Source of the DNA: JANRKH01 sp964351245
GTDB lineage: Bacteria; Pseudomonadota; Alphaproteobacteria; Rickettsiales; Rickettsiaceae
Direction: 5' to 3'
Length of the DNA: 34,225 bases
NCBI GenBank assembly: GCA_964351245.1
Contig: CAYGNF010000009.1
Location: 1 to 34,225, forward strand
The position numbers and the translations under genes were made by a program. Below are positions 7,954 to 15,693 of this stretch, in pieces; the stretch's first letter is position 1; every line of letters begins with the position of its first letter. The notes below the pieces were generated by a model. That model was not told the DNA's origin. It ran no database searches and saw nothing but the letters and a program-made list of their open reading frames with translations.

Positions 7954-9076
7954 TGCTACCTTCTATTTTCTTCCAAATTGATATGAATTTCTCGGCATCT
8001 TGACGCGAGTTATTTAAGCCAAAACTGACTCTTATAGTGCTTCTAGTAATATCTTGGTTATAACCCATCTCGTGCAATACGTGGGATGTTTTTACCGTAC
8101 CAGAAGAGCATGCAGAACCATTGCTTAAGTATATTTTTTCTTGATCAAATTTTATCAACTGCAAATTAGCATCTACACCTTGCATTGCGATCAGAGAAGT
8201 ATTAGGCAATCTTGCTAAATTTTTACCTATGATCATAGCAGATTTACTATATGCGCTAATCTCTTCTTCCACAAAATCTCTAATTTGTTGTATTTTACTT
8301 CTATAAGTCTCAATCATTATATCTATCATAGATGCAGCATATCCTAAGCTGATAATAGGAATCATACTTTCAGTACCTGCACGATATTTTTTTTCCTGAC
8401 CACCTCCAATCATTAAAGGCTCTAAATCAAAATCGTCAGGAATAATAAGAGCTCCAGCGCCTGTAAGACCTCCGATTTTATGACTGCTTATGCTAATAAA
8501 ATCAATTTTCTTATCTTGTAGGTTAATATCAACTTTCCCGTAAGATTGAGCGCAATCTGAATGTAGAAACCCTCCATACTCATGGACTAAATCTCCTATC
8601 TGATCTAAATGCTCTATGATGCCAGTTTCGTTATTTGCCATCATAACTGACACAAGTACTCTTTTATGCGAACAAGATATAAGCTTCGATCTTAAATCTT
8701 CAAGATCTACAAAGCCCCTATGGTCTACTTTGAGCTTTTGTGCATTATTGATAGTTTTTGATGGCTCTATAACCGATAAATGATTTATAGGAGAATAAAG
8801 TACATAATCATCTTTAAAATTACTTATTATTAAGTTATTGGACTCTGTTGCACCAGAAGTAAATATAATCTTATGTTCATGTTTTTTAAGCTTGATATTC
8901 AAGCTGATTGCGATATTGGCTCTTGCCTCCTCTAACGCTTTCCGCGCAGCTCTTCCATATTCATGAACAGAGGAAGGGTTAAGGGGCTGACATAAATATC
9001 TCTCAAGCACATTAGGTAGACCAGATAGTGGGAATGTGCTAGAATTATGATCTAGATATGCGTGATATTCTGTCAT
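7940..9076 (-). CDS. Second cysteine desulfurase (NifS/IscS-like aminotransferase V)
   Basis: A 378-residue class V aminotransferase lying between iscR and iscS. It keeps the PLP lysine Lys200 (SISSHKIGG), a histidine at the stacking position (His99, INHLSV) and a catalytic-loop cysteine Cys323 (SNGSACSSGTVKTSH), so it should be active as a cysteine desulfurase. It is clearly different from the adjacent IscS: the C-terminal IscU-contacting tail is missing and the loop is shorter. I recall an extra NifS-like gene (spl1) at this place in Rickettsia. Its start overlaps the iscR stop by 4 bases. Its separate role (for example a different sulfur acceptor) is unknown. Confidence 0.9.
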   Translation of the reverse strand: MTEYHAYLDHNSSTFPLSGLPNVLERYLCQPLNPSSVHEYGRAARKALEEARANIAISLNIKLKKHEHKIIFTSGATESNNLIISNFKDDYVLYSPINHLSVIEPSKTINNAQKLKVDHRGFVDLEDLRSKLISCSHKRVLVSVMMANNETGIIEHLDQIGDLVHEYGGFLHSDCAQSYGKVDINLQDKKIDFISISSHKIGGLTGAGALIIPDDFDLEPLMIGGGQEKKYRAGTESMIPIISLGYAASMIDIMIETYRSKIQQIRDFVEEEISAYSKSAMIIGKNLARLPNTSLIAMQGVDANLQLIKFDQEKIYLSNGSACSSGTVKTSHVLHEMGYNQDITRSTIRVSFGLNNSRQDAEKFISIWKKIEGSNEYR

Positions 9077-9489
9077 GACTGGGTCCCTGGCGCTATTACA
9101 TCTTTAATGGATACGTTATCAAGGTGAGATCTTATAGCATTACCAAGACCATACCACAAATCATGAGTCAGGCATTTTTGACTCTTGGTTATACATCCAT
9201 ATTTTTTATTGTCACAGCGAGTTATTGTAATTTTTTCTTCAACAGCGTCAATAATGTCACTAATTTTAATTAAATCGGCACTCTGGTTTAGCACGTATCC
9301 TCCCTTTGGACCTCTTGACGCTTTGACTATATTGATATTTTTCAATTTAACAAAAAGCTGCTCTAAATAACGCAAATCTATGTTCTGTCTTTGCGCTACT
9401 TCTGGTAACTTGACTGGACCTCTGCATGAATGTATTGCTATGTCTGCAAGTGCCATAACAGCATACCTGCCTCTTGTTGTGAGCATCAT
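9073..9489 (-). CDS. iscR: Rrf2-family Fe-S regulator IscR
   Basis: A winged-helix regulator that senses Fe-S status and usually represses its own isc operon when it carries a 2Fe-2S cluster. The N-terminus LTTRGRYAVMALADIAIH and the recognition part LRYLEQLFVKLK...SRGPKGGY are standard Rrf2. Cluster ligands follow as C-x6-C-x6-C-x2-H (RCDNKKYGC, then KCLTHDLW), one residue longer per gap than in E. coli IscR. I chose the ATG at 9489 (138 residues) because the conserved family start is within two residues of it and AAGGCGAG lies upstream. An in-frame ATG at 9564 would add 25 unrelated residues. It heads the eight-gene ISC operon. Confidence 0.93.
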   Translation of the reverse strand: MMLTTRGRYAVMALADIAIHSCRGPVKLPEVAQRQNIDLRYLEQLFVKLKNINIVKASRGPKGGYVLNQSADLIKISDIIDAVEEKITITRCDNKKYGCITKSQKCLTHDLWYGLGNAIRSHLDNVSIKDVIAPGTQS

Positions 9490-9583
9490 TATCTGTAACT
9501 CGCCTTCTTCCTGAAATAAATATCTTAAATTATTGCTAAAAAAACCTTCGTATGATACAATCATTCTTCGGTACTTATATATT

Positions 9584-9612
9584 AACTTAGTATTTTAGTC
9601 AGGAATTGTCAA
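9584..9612 (-). promoter_or_regulatory. Possible iscR promoter and IscR half-site
   Basis: Read on the minus strand, TTGACA lies at 9607-9612, a perfect -35 box, and TAAGTT lies 17 bases downstream as a poor -10. Between them CCTGACTAAAAT matches the left half of the E. coli type 1 IscR site (YYGACTRWWWY), but the right half (expected AGTC) is degenerate. The -35 box sits two bases before the start of the divergent hydrolase gene. Promoter and site are inferences. Confidence 0.3.
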
Positions 9613-9613
9613 G

Positions 9614-10315
9614 ATGGCAGATATATTTTTTAATGGACCAGCAGGAAGAATTGAAGGCAAGTATTTTCAATCAACAAACCAAAAGGCTCCTGTGGCATTA
9701 GTGCTTCATCCTCACCCTTTATACGGAGGTAGTATGAATAACAAAGTAGTATATGCGATGTACAAGACATTGCTGAACCATGATATGTCGGTACTGCGTA
9801 TAAATTTTAGAGGCGTTGGTAAGTCTCAAGGAGAGTATGATGGTGGTCTTGGAGAATTAACAGACGCAGCTACTGCACTTGATTGGCTACAACTTCGTAA
9901 TCCAATTGCGAGCCATTACTGGATTGCTGGATTCTCTTTTGGTTCATGGATAGCGATGCAGCTCATTATGAGGAGACCAGAGATAAGTAATTTTATAGCA
10001 GTATCGCCTCCGGTGAATAAATTTGACTTTTCCTTCTTTTCTCCCTGTCCAGTACCTGGGATAATTATCCAAGGCAATCAAGATAGTATTGTAAGTGAAA
10101 ATGAAGTAATGACTTTGGCCGATAAACTCTCTAAGCAAAAAATCAGAGTAGATTATGAATCAATCGAAGGTGCTGACCATTTTTATAGAGAAAAAATTCA
10201 AGAATTAGAAGGTAAGATCTCTGAATATGTTACCAATATTCAGAAAAATGCTCTTGGCGGATTACATTCGGGCAAATCAAAATCTAGAAAATCTGCACAA
10301 ATGTTGCTCAATTAA
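9614..10315 (+). CDS. Alpha/beta hydrolase, COG2945-like
   Basis: A 233-residue cytoplasmic alpha/beta hydrolase. The nucleophile elbow is GFSFGS with Ser108; the acid is probably Asp157 (GNQDSIV) and the base His189 (GADHFY). HPHPLYGGSMNNKVV and INFRGVGKSQGEYDGG are characteristic of the family of small predicted esterases/acylhydrolases often annotated as COG2945. The substrate is unknown. The last 25 residues or so form a Lys/Ser-rich tail beyond the core fold. The gene is divergent from iscR with only about 120 bases between the chosen starts, so the two may share control. AGGA precedes the ATG by ten bases. Confidence 0.85.
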   Translation: MADIFFNGPAGRIEGKYFQSTNQKAPVALVLHPHPLYGGSMNNKVVYAMYKTLLNHDMSVLRINFRGVGKSQGEYDGGLGELTDAATALDWLQLRNPIASHYWIAGFSFGSWIAMQLIMRRPEISNFIAVSPPVNKFDFSFFSPCPVPGIIIQGNQDSIVSENEVMTLADKLSKQKIRVDYESIEGADHFYREKIQELEGKISEYVTNIQKNALGGLHSGKSKSRKSAQMLLN

Positions 10316-10337
10316 TCTATAGTATAGCATTAAAGCC

Positions 10338-10397
10338 CGCCTCATTCTTTTGCAAAAATTAATCCACACAAGTACTCGTAATAATATATGTGAGGCG
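10338..10397. repeat. Inverted repeat between convergent genes
   Basis: CGCCTCA (10338-10344) and TGAGGCG (10391-10397) are exact reverse complements, 46 bases apart, in the 116-base gap between the convergent hydrolase and fabI genes. The GC-rich arms stand out in this AT-rich DNA. The loop is long and no T-run follows, so a terminator role for either strand is only a guess. Nothing else is recognised in the gap. Confidence 0.35.
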
Positions 10398-10431
10398 ATC
10401 TTGAGATATTCTTGAGTATAGAGTATATAAC

Positions 10432-11229
10432 TTAAGATGAGACGCTCATACCCATTACATTATATCCGCAATCAACGTGATGTATTTCTCCTGTAATACC
10501 AGATGATAAATCACTAAGTAGGTATATGCTGCTCTTTGCTACATCTTCTAGGCTAGTATTCCTTTTGAGGGGAGATGTGGCTTTATGAACATCTAGCATT
10601 GATCTGAAATCCCCGATCGCGCTTGATGCTAAAGTTTTGATAGGCCCAGCAGACAATGCGTTTACCCTAATGTTTTTTGACCCTAAATCATAAGATAGGT
10701 ATTTCACACTAGTCTCAAGAGCTGATTTTGCCACTCCCATCACATTATAATTTGGAATGACTTTTTCGGCACCAAAATAACTCATAGTTAATATACTAGC
10801 ATTATCACTCAGTAACGATTCTGCTTCTTTTACTATAGATAGCAAAGAAAAACATGAGATATTCATTGTGTTTGTAAAATTCGCAAGGCTAGTATCAACA
10901 TATCTCCCCTTAAGTTCATTTTTATCCGAAAATGCAATTGAGTGTACTATAAAATCCAGCTTGCCAAAATCATTGCCTATATCACGAAATAACTGAGTTA
11001 TAGATTCTGGATTTGCTACATTACATTCATATATTCTATTGATATCCAGCTCCCCCGCCAGAGACTTCACTCTTTTACCCATAGCCTCATTAGGAAAAGT
11101 AAAGGCAAGTTCTGCGCCTTCTTGATGCGCTAATGTTGATATAGCCCACGCAATAGACATACTATTTGCAACTCCCATTATAAGACCCTTTTTACCTTTT
11201 AATAAGCCATGATTTGACACTGTATTCAT
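10432..11229 (-). CDS. fabI: Enoyl-[acyl-carrier-protein] reductase (NADH) FabI
   Basis: Catalyses the last reduction of each fatty acid elongation cycle, converting enoyl-ACP to acyl-ACP. It is an SDR-fold enzyme with the FabI-type cofactor signature GLIMGVANSMSIAW near the N-terminus. Counted from the chosen start, the catalytic residues are Tyr151 (SYFGAE), Tyr161 (YNVMGVAK) and Lys168, matching Tyr146, Tyr156 and Lys163 of E. coli. I chose the ATG at 11229 (265 residues) because GGAAGG sits just upstream. An in-frame ATG at 11244 would place that same sequence inside the gene. Monocistronic as far as can be seen. Confidence 0.95.
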   Translation of the reverse strand: MNTVSNHGLLKGKKGLIMGVANSMSIAWAISTLAHQEGAELAFTFPNEAMGKRVKSLAGELDINRIYECNVANPESITQLFRDIGNDFGKLDFIVHSIAFSDKNELKGRYVDTSLANFTNTMNISCFSLLSIVKEAESLLSDNASILTMSYFGAEKVIPNYNVMGVAKSALETSVKYLSYDLGSKNIRVNALSAGPIKTLASSAIGDFRSMLDVHKATSPLKRNTSLEDVAKSSIYLLSDLSSGITGEIHHVDCGYNVMGMSVSS

Positions 11230-11315
11230 TTTACCTTCCAACATTAGTATAATTATCTTGTCACTCTTATAACATCCTCTATGTTCTTGTACAAATAATT
11301 TGTTATTCTAAAGAT

Positions 11316-12851
11316 ATGAACTATTTCACTAATTTGCTAAAAAACGCCCCACTGAAATCATGTTTGATATGCGGGATCTTGACAAGCCTAAGCTTTGCTC
11401 CGGTGTTTTTTATACCCTCGCTAGTATGTGTAGGGTGCTTTGCATATATCATAAGTATACAAACTTGTTATAAAGATGCGTTTTGGTCTGGGTATATTTA
11501 TGGATTTGGATATTTTTTATCAGGCCTATATTGGGTTGCAATAGGAGTATCGGTTTATTGGGAGCAATTTTGGTGGGCTGTTCCAATAGCATTATTTGGT
11601 CTTCCTATTTTCTTTGGTCAATTTTTTGGTTTAATTGGCATTATATCTTACTATTTTTCAAAAAGAGTATTATACACAAATAGTTTCACCTCTATTTGGT
11701 TATTATCGGAGTTATTAAGGGGTGTTTTATACACAGGCTTTCCGTGGAATTTGATAGGATATTCCTTTGCTTTTTCGGATGTGATGCTACAGACCACTAG
11801 TATATTTGGAATATACGGTCTTAGCGTTTTGACTGTATTTTCTTTTGCCTCTATTCATTATATTCTTAGCAAAGAATATAAAAAATTTGCCTTCATACTA
11901 TTATTTGCGATAACCCCTTTATGGTATAGCGCATATCAATACGGATATAATAAATTATCAGATAATCCTGTGAGTCTTGGAGATATTAAAATTAGGATAG
12001 CTCAACCAAGTATACAGCAGACAGATAAATGGTCTATGGACAGATTTTGGGATAATTTATATCAACATCTTGAGCTCTCAATCTCTGATATATCAAGTTT
12101 CAAACCTGATATTATTGTATGGCCCGAATCTGCAGTGGTGTTGAGGCCGACTTATGTAGATGTATATAATGCGCTTCAATCTCTTACTATTGCATCTCAT
12201 GCAACTCTCATTACTGGCGGAATCACTGATAATGCAAGTAATCCTCAAAGATCTAGAGATAGAATATATGCTTCGATATATGCTATGGACCCAAAAGGGC
12301 ATATTATATTCGATTATCATAAATCGCATCTTGTTCCATTTGGAGAATACGTACCATTCTCAGAGTATATAAGCTATATGAATAAATTTACACCCGGGGA
12401 TCAGGAATATTCGCCCGGAGTTCCTGGTTTTATAGTGCATTTAGATCAATATAATATTAAAATCAGGCCTCTTTTATGCTATGAATCAATTTTCCCAGAT
12501 GAGGTTCTTATGAGTAATAAAAAGGCTGATATAATTTTGAATTTAACAAATGATGCGTGGTATGGAATTTCATCTGGCCCTTATCAGCATTTTTATATGG
12601 CAAGGGTACGGGCGGTAGAAAGCGCATTACCGCTAATAAGGGCTACAAATAACGGTGTTTCGGGTATTATTGATCCATATGGAAGAATTTTACAAAGAAC
12701 TATTTTAAATGATGTGATTTGCCTTGACGGTGTCATACCTAATAAGCCAGAAACTGAGTCTTATTACTCTAAATACCGCAATAAATATCTTTATATTTAT
12801 ATAGGGCTTTCGTTAATATTATCATTATTTTGTGGTCGCAAGAAGCAATAG
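11316..12851 (+). CDS. lnt: Apolipoprotein N-acyltransferase Lnt
   Basis: An inner-membrane enzyme that adds the third acyl chain to the N-terminal cysteine of lipoproteins, needed for their export to the outer membrane. About six hydrophobic segments fill residues 12-205, and a short one lies near the C-terminus (488-505). Between them is the periplasmic nitrilase-like domain with the catalytic triad Glu271 (WPESA), Lys336 (DYHKSHLVPFGEYVP) and Cys388 (LLCYESIF), almost the same numbers as E. coli (267/335/387). At 511 residues it is full length. It lies upstream of, and in the same direction as, the HTH regulator gene. Confidence 0.96.
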   Translation: MNYFTNLLKNAPLKSCLICGILTSLSFAPVFFIPSLVCVGCFAYIISIQTCYKDAFWSGYIYGFGYFLSGLYWVAIGVSVYWEQFWWAVPIALFGLPIFFGQFFGLIGIISYYFSKRVLYTNSFTSIWLLSELLRGVLYTGFPWNLIGYSFAFSDVMLQTTSIFGIYGLSVLTVFSFASIHYILSKEYKKFAFILLFAITPLWYSAYQYGYNKLSDNPVSLGDIKIRIAQPSIQQTDKWSMDRFWDNLYQHLELSISDISSFKPDIIVWPESAVVLRPTYVDVYNALQSLTIASHATLITGGITDNASNPQRSRDRIYASIYAMDPKGHIIFDYHKSHLVPFGEYVPFSEYISYMNKFTPGDQEYSPGVPGFIVHLDQYNIKIRPLLCYESIFPDEVLMSNKKADIILNLTNDAWYGISSGPYQHFYMARVRAVESALPLIRATNNGVSGIIDPYGRILQRTILNDVICLDGVIPNKPETESYYSKYRNKYLYIYIGLSLILSLFCGRKKQ

Positions 12852-12901
12852 TGCAACATCTCATGATATTAGTAAAATATTACTAAGAATCAAATTGCAC
12901 T
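12850..12901 (+). repeat. Nested inverted repeats after lnt
   Basis: An outer pair, AGTGCAA (12850-12856) and TTGCACT (12895-12901), encloses a perfect inner hairpin, TTAGTAA (12869-12875) with TTACTAA (12880-12886) and a 4-base loop. The structure begins at the last base of the lnt stop codon. No T-run follows, so it is not a standard terminator. The right outer arm contains the TTGCAC proposed as the -35 box of the next gene. Confidence 0.4.
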
Positions 12902-12933
12902 TTACAAGAAAAATAATGTAATATATATTACAT
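12895..12933 (+). promoter_or_regulatory. Putative promoter and 18-bp operator of the HTH gene
   Basis: TTGCAC (12895-12900) and TAATAT (12919-12924), 18 bases apart, look like a sigma70-type promoter. Overlapping the -10 box is the perfect palindrome ATGTAATATATATTACAT (12916-12933), 33 bases before the ATG of the HTH regulator. A dimeric repressor bound there would block the promoter, so negative autoregulation is a reasonable inference. AT-rich DNA gives some palindromes by chance, but the length and place are suggestive. Confidence 0.45.
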
Positions 12934-12966
12934 CAATCAACAATACATTACTAAATCTCATTAACA

Positions 12967-13431
12967 ATGCGGCAGAAAAACTTCGAAACTAATAATCGCA
13001 AAGGCAAGGTTGATCTTGTGGATCAGCATGTAGGCAAAAGATTAAAGTTAAGGCGCTTGATGCTTGGTATTAGCAGACAAGAGATGAGTGAGGCAGTCAA
13101 TGTAAGCGTTCAGCAGATTCAAAAATACGAAAAAGCTACTAATAGAATTTCTTCTGGTAAGTTATTTGCACTTGCTAAGCTCTTGTATGTCCCAGTGGAG
13201 TTTTTCTTTAAAGATGTTGATAAAAATGTTGATTACACCTTTGAGACTAAAGATAACAAAGATTCTTATAGTAATATTATAGCAATCCAAGATGCAAAAG
13301 AAGAATATGATAGTCTTGATACCTCTTTGGATAAAGATTTAGAGCGTCTGAGTCAAAGCTTTTGCTCAATTAAAAACCGTTCAATCAGAACAAAGATACT
13401 TGATTTGGTAAAATCATTATCTACTACTTGA
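12967..13431 (+). CDS. XRE/Cro-CI family HTH regulator
   Basis: A 154-residue DNA-binding protein. Residues 20-81 form a Cro/CI-type helix-turn-helix: VGKRLKLRRLMLGISRQEM, then the recognition region VSVQQIQKYEKATNRISSGKL, then LAKLLYVPVEFFF. This pattern is common in alphaproteobacteria and resembles the EcxR/ApxR regulators that control type IV secretion and surface protein genes in Ehrlichia and Anaplasma, though no such targets are nearby. The C-terminal half is acidic, with no known domain, and may serve for oligomerisation. A perfect 18-bp palindrome in its upstream region suggests autoregulation. No clear Shine-Dalgarno sequence is seen. Confidence 0.85.
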   Translation: MRQKNFETNNRKGKVDLVDQHVGKRLKLRRLMLGISRQEMSEAVNVSVQQIQKYEKATNRISSGKLFALAKLLYVPVEFFFKDVDKNVDYTFETKDNKDSYSNIIAIQDAKEEYDSLDTSLDKDLERLSQSFCSIKNRSIRTKILDLVKSLSTT

Positions 13432-13442
13432 TAACACAAAAT

Positions 13443-13460
13443 CTCTAATTGCAATCAGAG
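13443..13460 (+). terminator. Near-palindrome between HTH gene and obgE
   Basis: CTCTAATTGCAATCAGAG is an 18-base near-perfect palindrome (one mismatched pair) in the 66-base gap between these convergent genes. It may act as a weak terminator or protein site; there is no T-run. Confidence 0.2.
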
Positions 13461-13497
13461 TATTACTAATACAGAATAATCAAAATTAAGTAGTATA

Positions 13498-14499
13498 TTA
13501 TTCCTTCATCCTGGACTCTTTAATTTTATCCAAAATATCTCGAAGTACATGATCTATTCCTTTCCCCCCCGCAGCAGAAATAAGATGCGCGGTTTTTCCT
13601 GTGTGAGATTGGAATCCTGCCAATATTTCTGAAGCTTCTTCTTCTGACTTGAGGTCTATTTTATTGAGGCATATAATCTCAAACTTCTTTGCTAATATTT
13701 CTGAGTAAGATTCGAGTTCTTTTCTGATAGTTCTGTAACTATGCAGCACATCTTCTGAGTTAATATCTATTAAATGCACAATGACTCCGCATCTCTCAAT
13801 ATGCTGCAGAAATTTATCTCCTAGACCAGATCCCATATGAGCTCCTTCGATCAATCCAGGTATATCTGCGATCACGAATTCTTCATCATGAATCTGTGAC
13901 ACCCCGAGTCCTGGAGTTAGAGTAGTAAATGGGTAGTCTGCTATTTTAGGCTTTGCGGCCGTTGTTACTGATAAAAAAGTAGATTTCCCAGCGTTTGGTA
14001 ATCCTACAAGCCCTGCGTCAGATAGTATCTTAAGATTGAGCAATACAGTGGTCTGGCCCCCATCTTCTCCTTTGGTAGAACGTAATGGCGCTTGATTGAT
14101 GGAAGATTTAAAATGAGTATTACCAAGCCCTCCCCTCCCTCCAGATAAGATTTTGAATTCTTCATATGCGATCTTAAAATCATAAATTAATATACTGCTA
14201 GTTTCATCAAAAATCTGCGTTCCTAATGGCACTTCGAGAATTAGATCTTCTGCAGCTTTGCCATATTTGTTCTTACTAGACCCGTTATTACCGCTATCTG
14301 CTTTAAAATGTCTGTTAAATCTAAAGTGAAGGAGAGTGTTGATATTGGGATTTGCGAGAAATATAATGCTCCCACCTCTACCTCCATCACCGCCATCAGG
14401 GCCTCCTTGGGGTACAAATTTTTCCCTTCGAAAACTGACTGCTCCGTCCCCTCCCTTACCACTCTGAATAAAAATTTTAGCATGGTCAATAAATTGCAT
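13498..14499 (-). CDS. obgE: Obg-family GTPase ObgE/CgtA
   Basis: An essential GTPase that binds the 50S ribosomal subunit and links ribosome assembly to growth control. The glycine-rich Obg domain fills about residues 1-158 (SGKGGDGAVSFRREK, GGPDGGDGGRGG). The G domain has G1 GLPNAGKST (166-174), G3 DIPGLIEGA (212-220), G4 NKID (279-282) and G5 SAAGGKG. At 333 residues it is of the short type, without the C-terminal OCT domain. I chose the ATG at 14499 because a strong GGAGG lies six bases upstream and the Obg fold starts there with MQFIDHAKI. The start shares one base with the stop of the upstream transporter gene (TAATG), implying coupled translation. Confidence 0.96.
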   Translation of the reverse strand: MQFIDHAKIFIQSGKGGDGAVSFRREKFVPQGGPDGGDGGRGGSIIFLANPNINTLLHFRFNRHFKADSGNNGSSKNKYGKAAEDLILEVPLGTQIFDETSSILIYDFKIAYEEFKILSGGRGGLGNTHFKSSINQAPLRSTKGEDGGQTTVLLNLKILSDAGLVGLPNAGKSTFLSVTTAAKPKIADYPFTTLTPGLGVSQIHDEEFVIADIPGLIEGAHMGSGLGDKFLQHIERCGVIVHLIDINSEDVLHSYRTIRKELESYSEILAKKFEIICLNKIDLKSEEEASEILAGFQSHTGKTAHLISAAGGKGIDHVLRDILDKIKESRMKE

Positions 14500-15425
14500 T
14501 AATCGCCTCCAAAAGCTATAGTGACTACTACCGGAATGTAAATTAACGATACAAGACAAGATACTAAAACAGATGTAGCGACTCTCTCGGATCTAAATTT
14601 CATAACTGATGAAATCACTATAGTGTTTGATGCCATAGGTGCCGTAGATAAAAGTAACAATGCGCTATGCTCTGGTGTATCGTAAAATCCTAATACGAAT
14701 TTATCAAGCAGTATAAAAATATTTACAAAAATAGGATACATAATATATTTAGAAAAAAGCGATGCGGCAATAAATTTTTTATCGATTTCTAAGCTATTAA
14801 TCTTAGACATACCAAGGCCAATCATTAGCATACCTAAAATAGAATATGTACTACGCATGTCCTGCAAAAAATCGTCCAAAAAATCAGGCAAATTCAGTCC
14901 TATCAAGCTATAAGCACATCCTATGCTAAAAGCATGCAACATTGGCATGCTCAGTATCCTTTTAATACTCTCTCGCGTAGAACTTATGGATCTTGCGCAA
15001 ATGTAATATCCAAGGGATGATTCGTAAATATTCACCCCAATCACACACATCATATATATGCTCAAAGTATAATCGTCGAATACACAAGAAGCGATGGGTA
15101 ACATAAAATAACCTGTATTACCAGCTCCTGCACTCATTGCAAGAATATTTCTTGCCTCATCATCAAAGTGCCCGGAATAAAGTTTATAGGTTAAAAGACA
15201 CAGTAAGCATGAGATAGTGTATGTTACTAAAGAAACTCCTATATCTGAAAAGGATAAATTAGCACTAGCTGGTACAGAAAAAAATACAATAGGAGCAATA
15301 AAATAAAATAAAAGAGATGCTATAGATTCTCGCTCTACTTTTTCTAATCTTCCAGCAATATATCCCACAATTACACTAAGAAGAATCGATATGATTTTAA
15401 AAAAAACTACATAAAAAAGTGACAT
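14499..15425 (-). CDS. AEC-family transporter (auxin efflux carrier type)
   Basis: A 308-residue integral membrane protein with about ten hydrophobic helices arranged in two halves. The N-terminal part YVVFFKIISILLSVIVGYIAG, the segment LAMSAGAGNTGYFMLPIA with its helix-breaking GNTGYFMLP, and the later PMASNTIVISSVM are typical of the AEC/BASS-like permeases. Characterised members move malate, malonate or other organic anions; the substrate here cannot be deduced. It is translationally coupled to obgE downstream, an accident of operon packing as far as I can tell. Confidence 0.82.
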   Translation of the reverse strand: MSLFYVVFFKIISILLSVIVGYIAGRLEKVERESIASLLFYFIAPIVFFSVPASANLSFSDIGVSLVTYTISCLLCLLTYKLYSGHFDDEARNILAMSAGAGNTGYFMLPIASCVFDDYTLSIYMMCVIGVNIYESSLGYYICARSISSTRESIKRILSMPMLHAFSIGCAYSLIGLNLPDFLDDFLQDMRSTYSILGMLMIGLGMSKINSLEIDKKFIAASLFSKYIMYPIFVNIFILLDKFVLGFYDTPEHSALLLLSTAPMASNTIVISSVMKFRSERVATSVLVSCLVSLIYIPVVVTIAFGGD

Positions 15426-15549
15426 AGGTATTTTTACTACAAACTCAGAAGGGCCCTAAGATAACATGAGACTTTATTAGGGGCGATAAATTTTACCGCT
15501 AAAATCATTATACAATTTTTACTTAATATTGTAAAATGATATATATCTC

Positions 15550-15602
15550 TCTCCATAATAATTACTTACATAGATCTCATATCATAGATATCGAGATGGA
15601 GA
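15550..15602 (+). other. Possible structured region upstream of dnaX
   Basis: The 268-base gap 15426-15693 has no open frame or RNA gene that I recognise. It holds TCTCCAT (15550-15556) and ATGGAGA (15596-15602) as an outer pair around a near-perfect inner hairpin, ATCTCATATC (15574-15583) with GATATCGAGAT (15587-15597; one bulged base, 3-base loop). The inner and outer arms share two bases. It could be a transcript-end structure or part of the dnaX leader. Confidence 0.3.
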
Positions 15603-15693
15603 ATATTCAATAATGAGTTCTTGATTTATCTGGCACCTACTAATATAATTATGCTCAGATTTCTCTAATATCAAACATTCTAATCACAGCACG

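Noticed and set aside
10412..10424. Shared 11-mer TGAGTATAGAG here and near 22806 as a dispersed repeat
   Set aside because: Many 11-mers repeat by chance in 34 kb of AT-rich DNA and the flanks do not align, so no repeat family is claimed.
15426..15693. Expected SRP (4.5S) RNA gene upstream of dnaX
   Set aside because: Both strands were read for the conserved GGAAGG/GCAGC-type core of SRP RNA and nothing matching was found; only AT-rich sequence with a possible hairpin is there.
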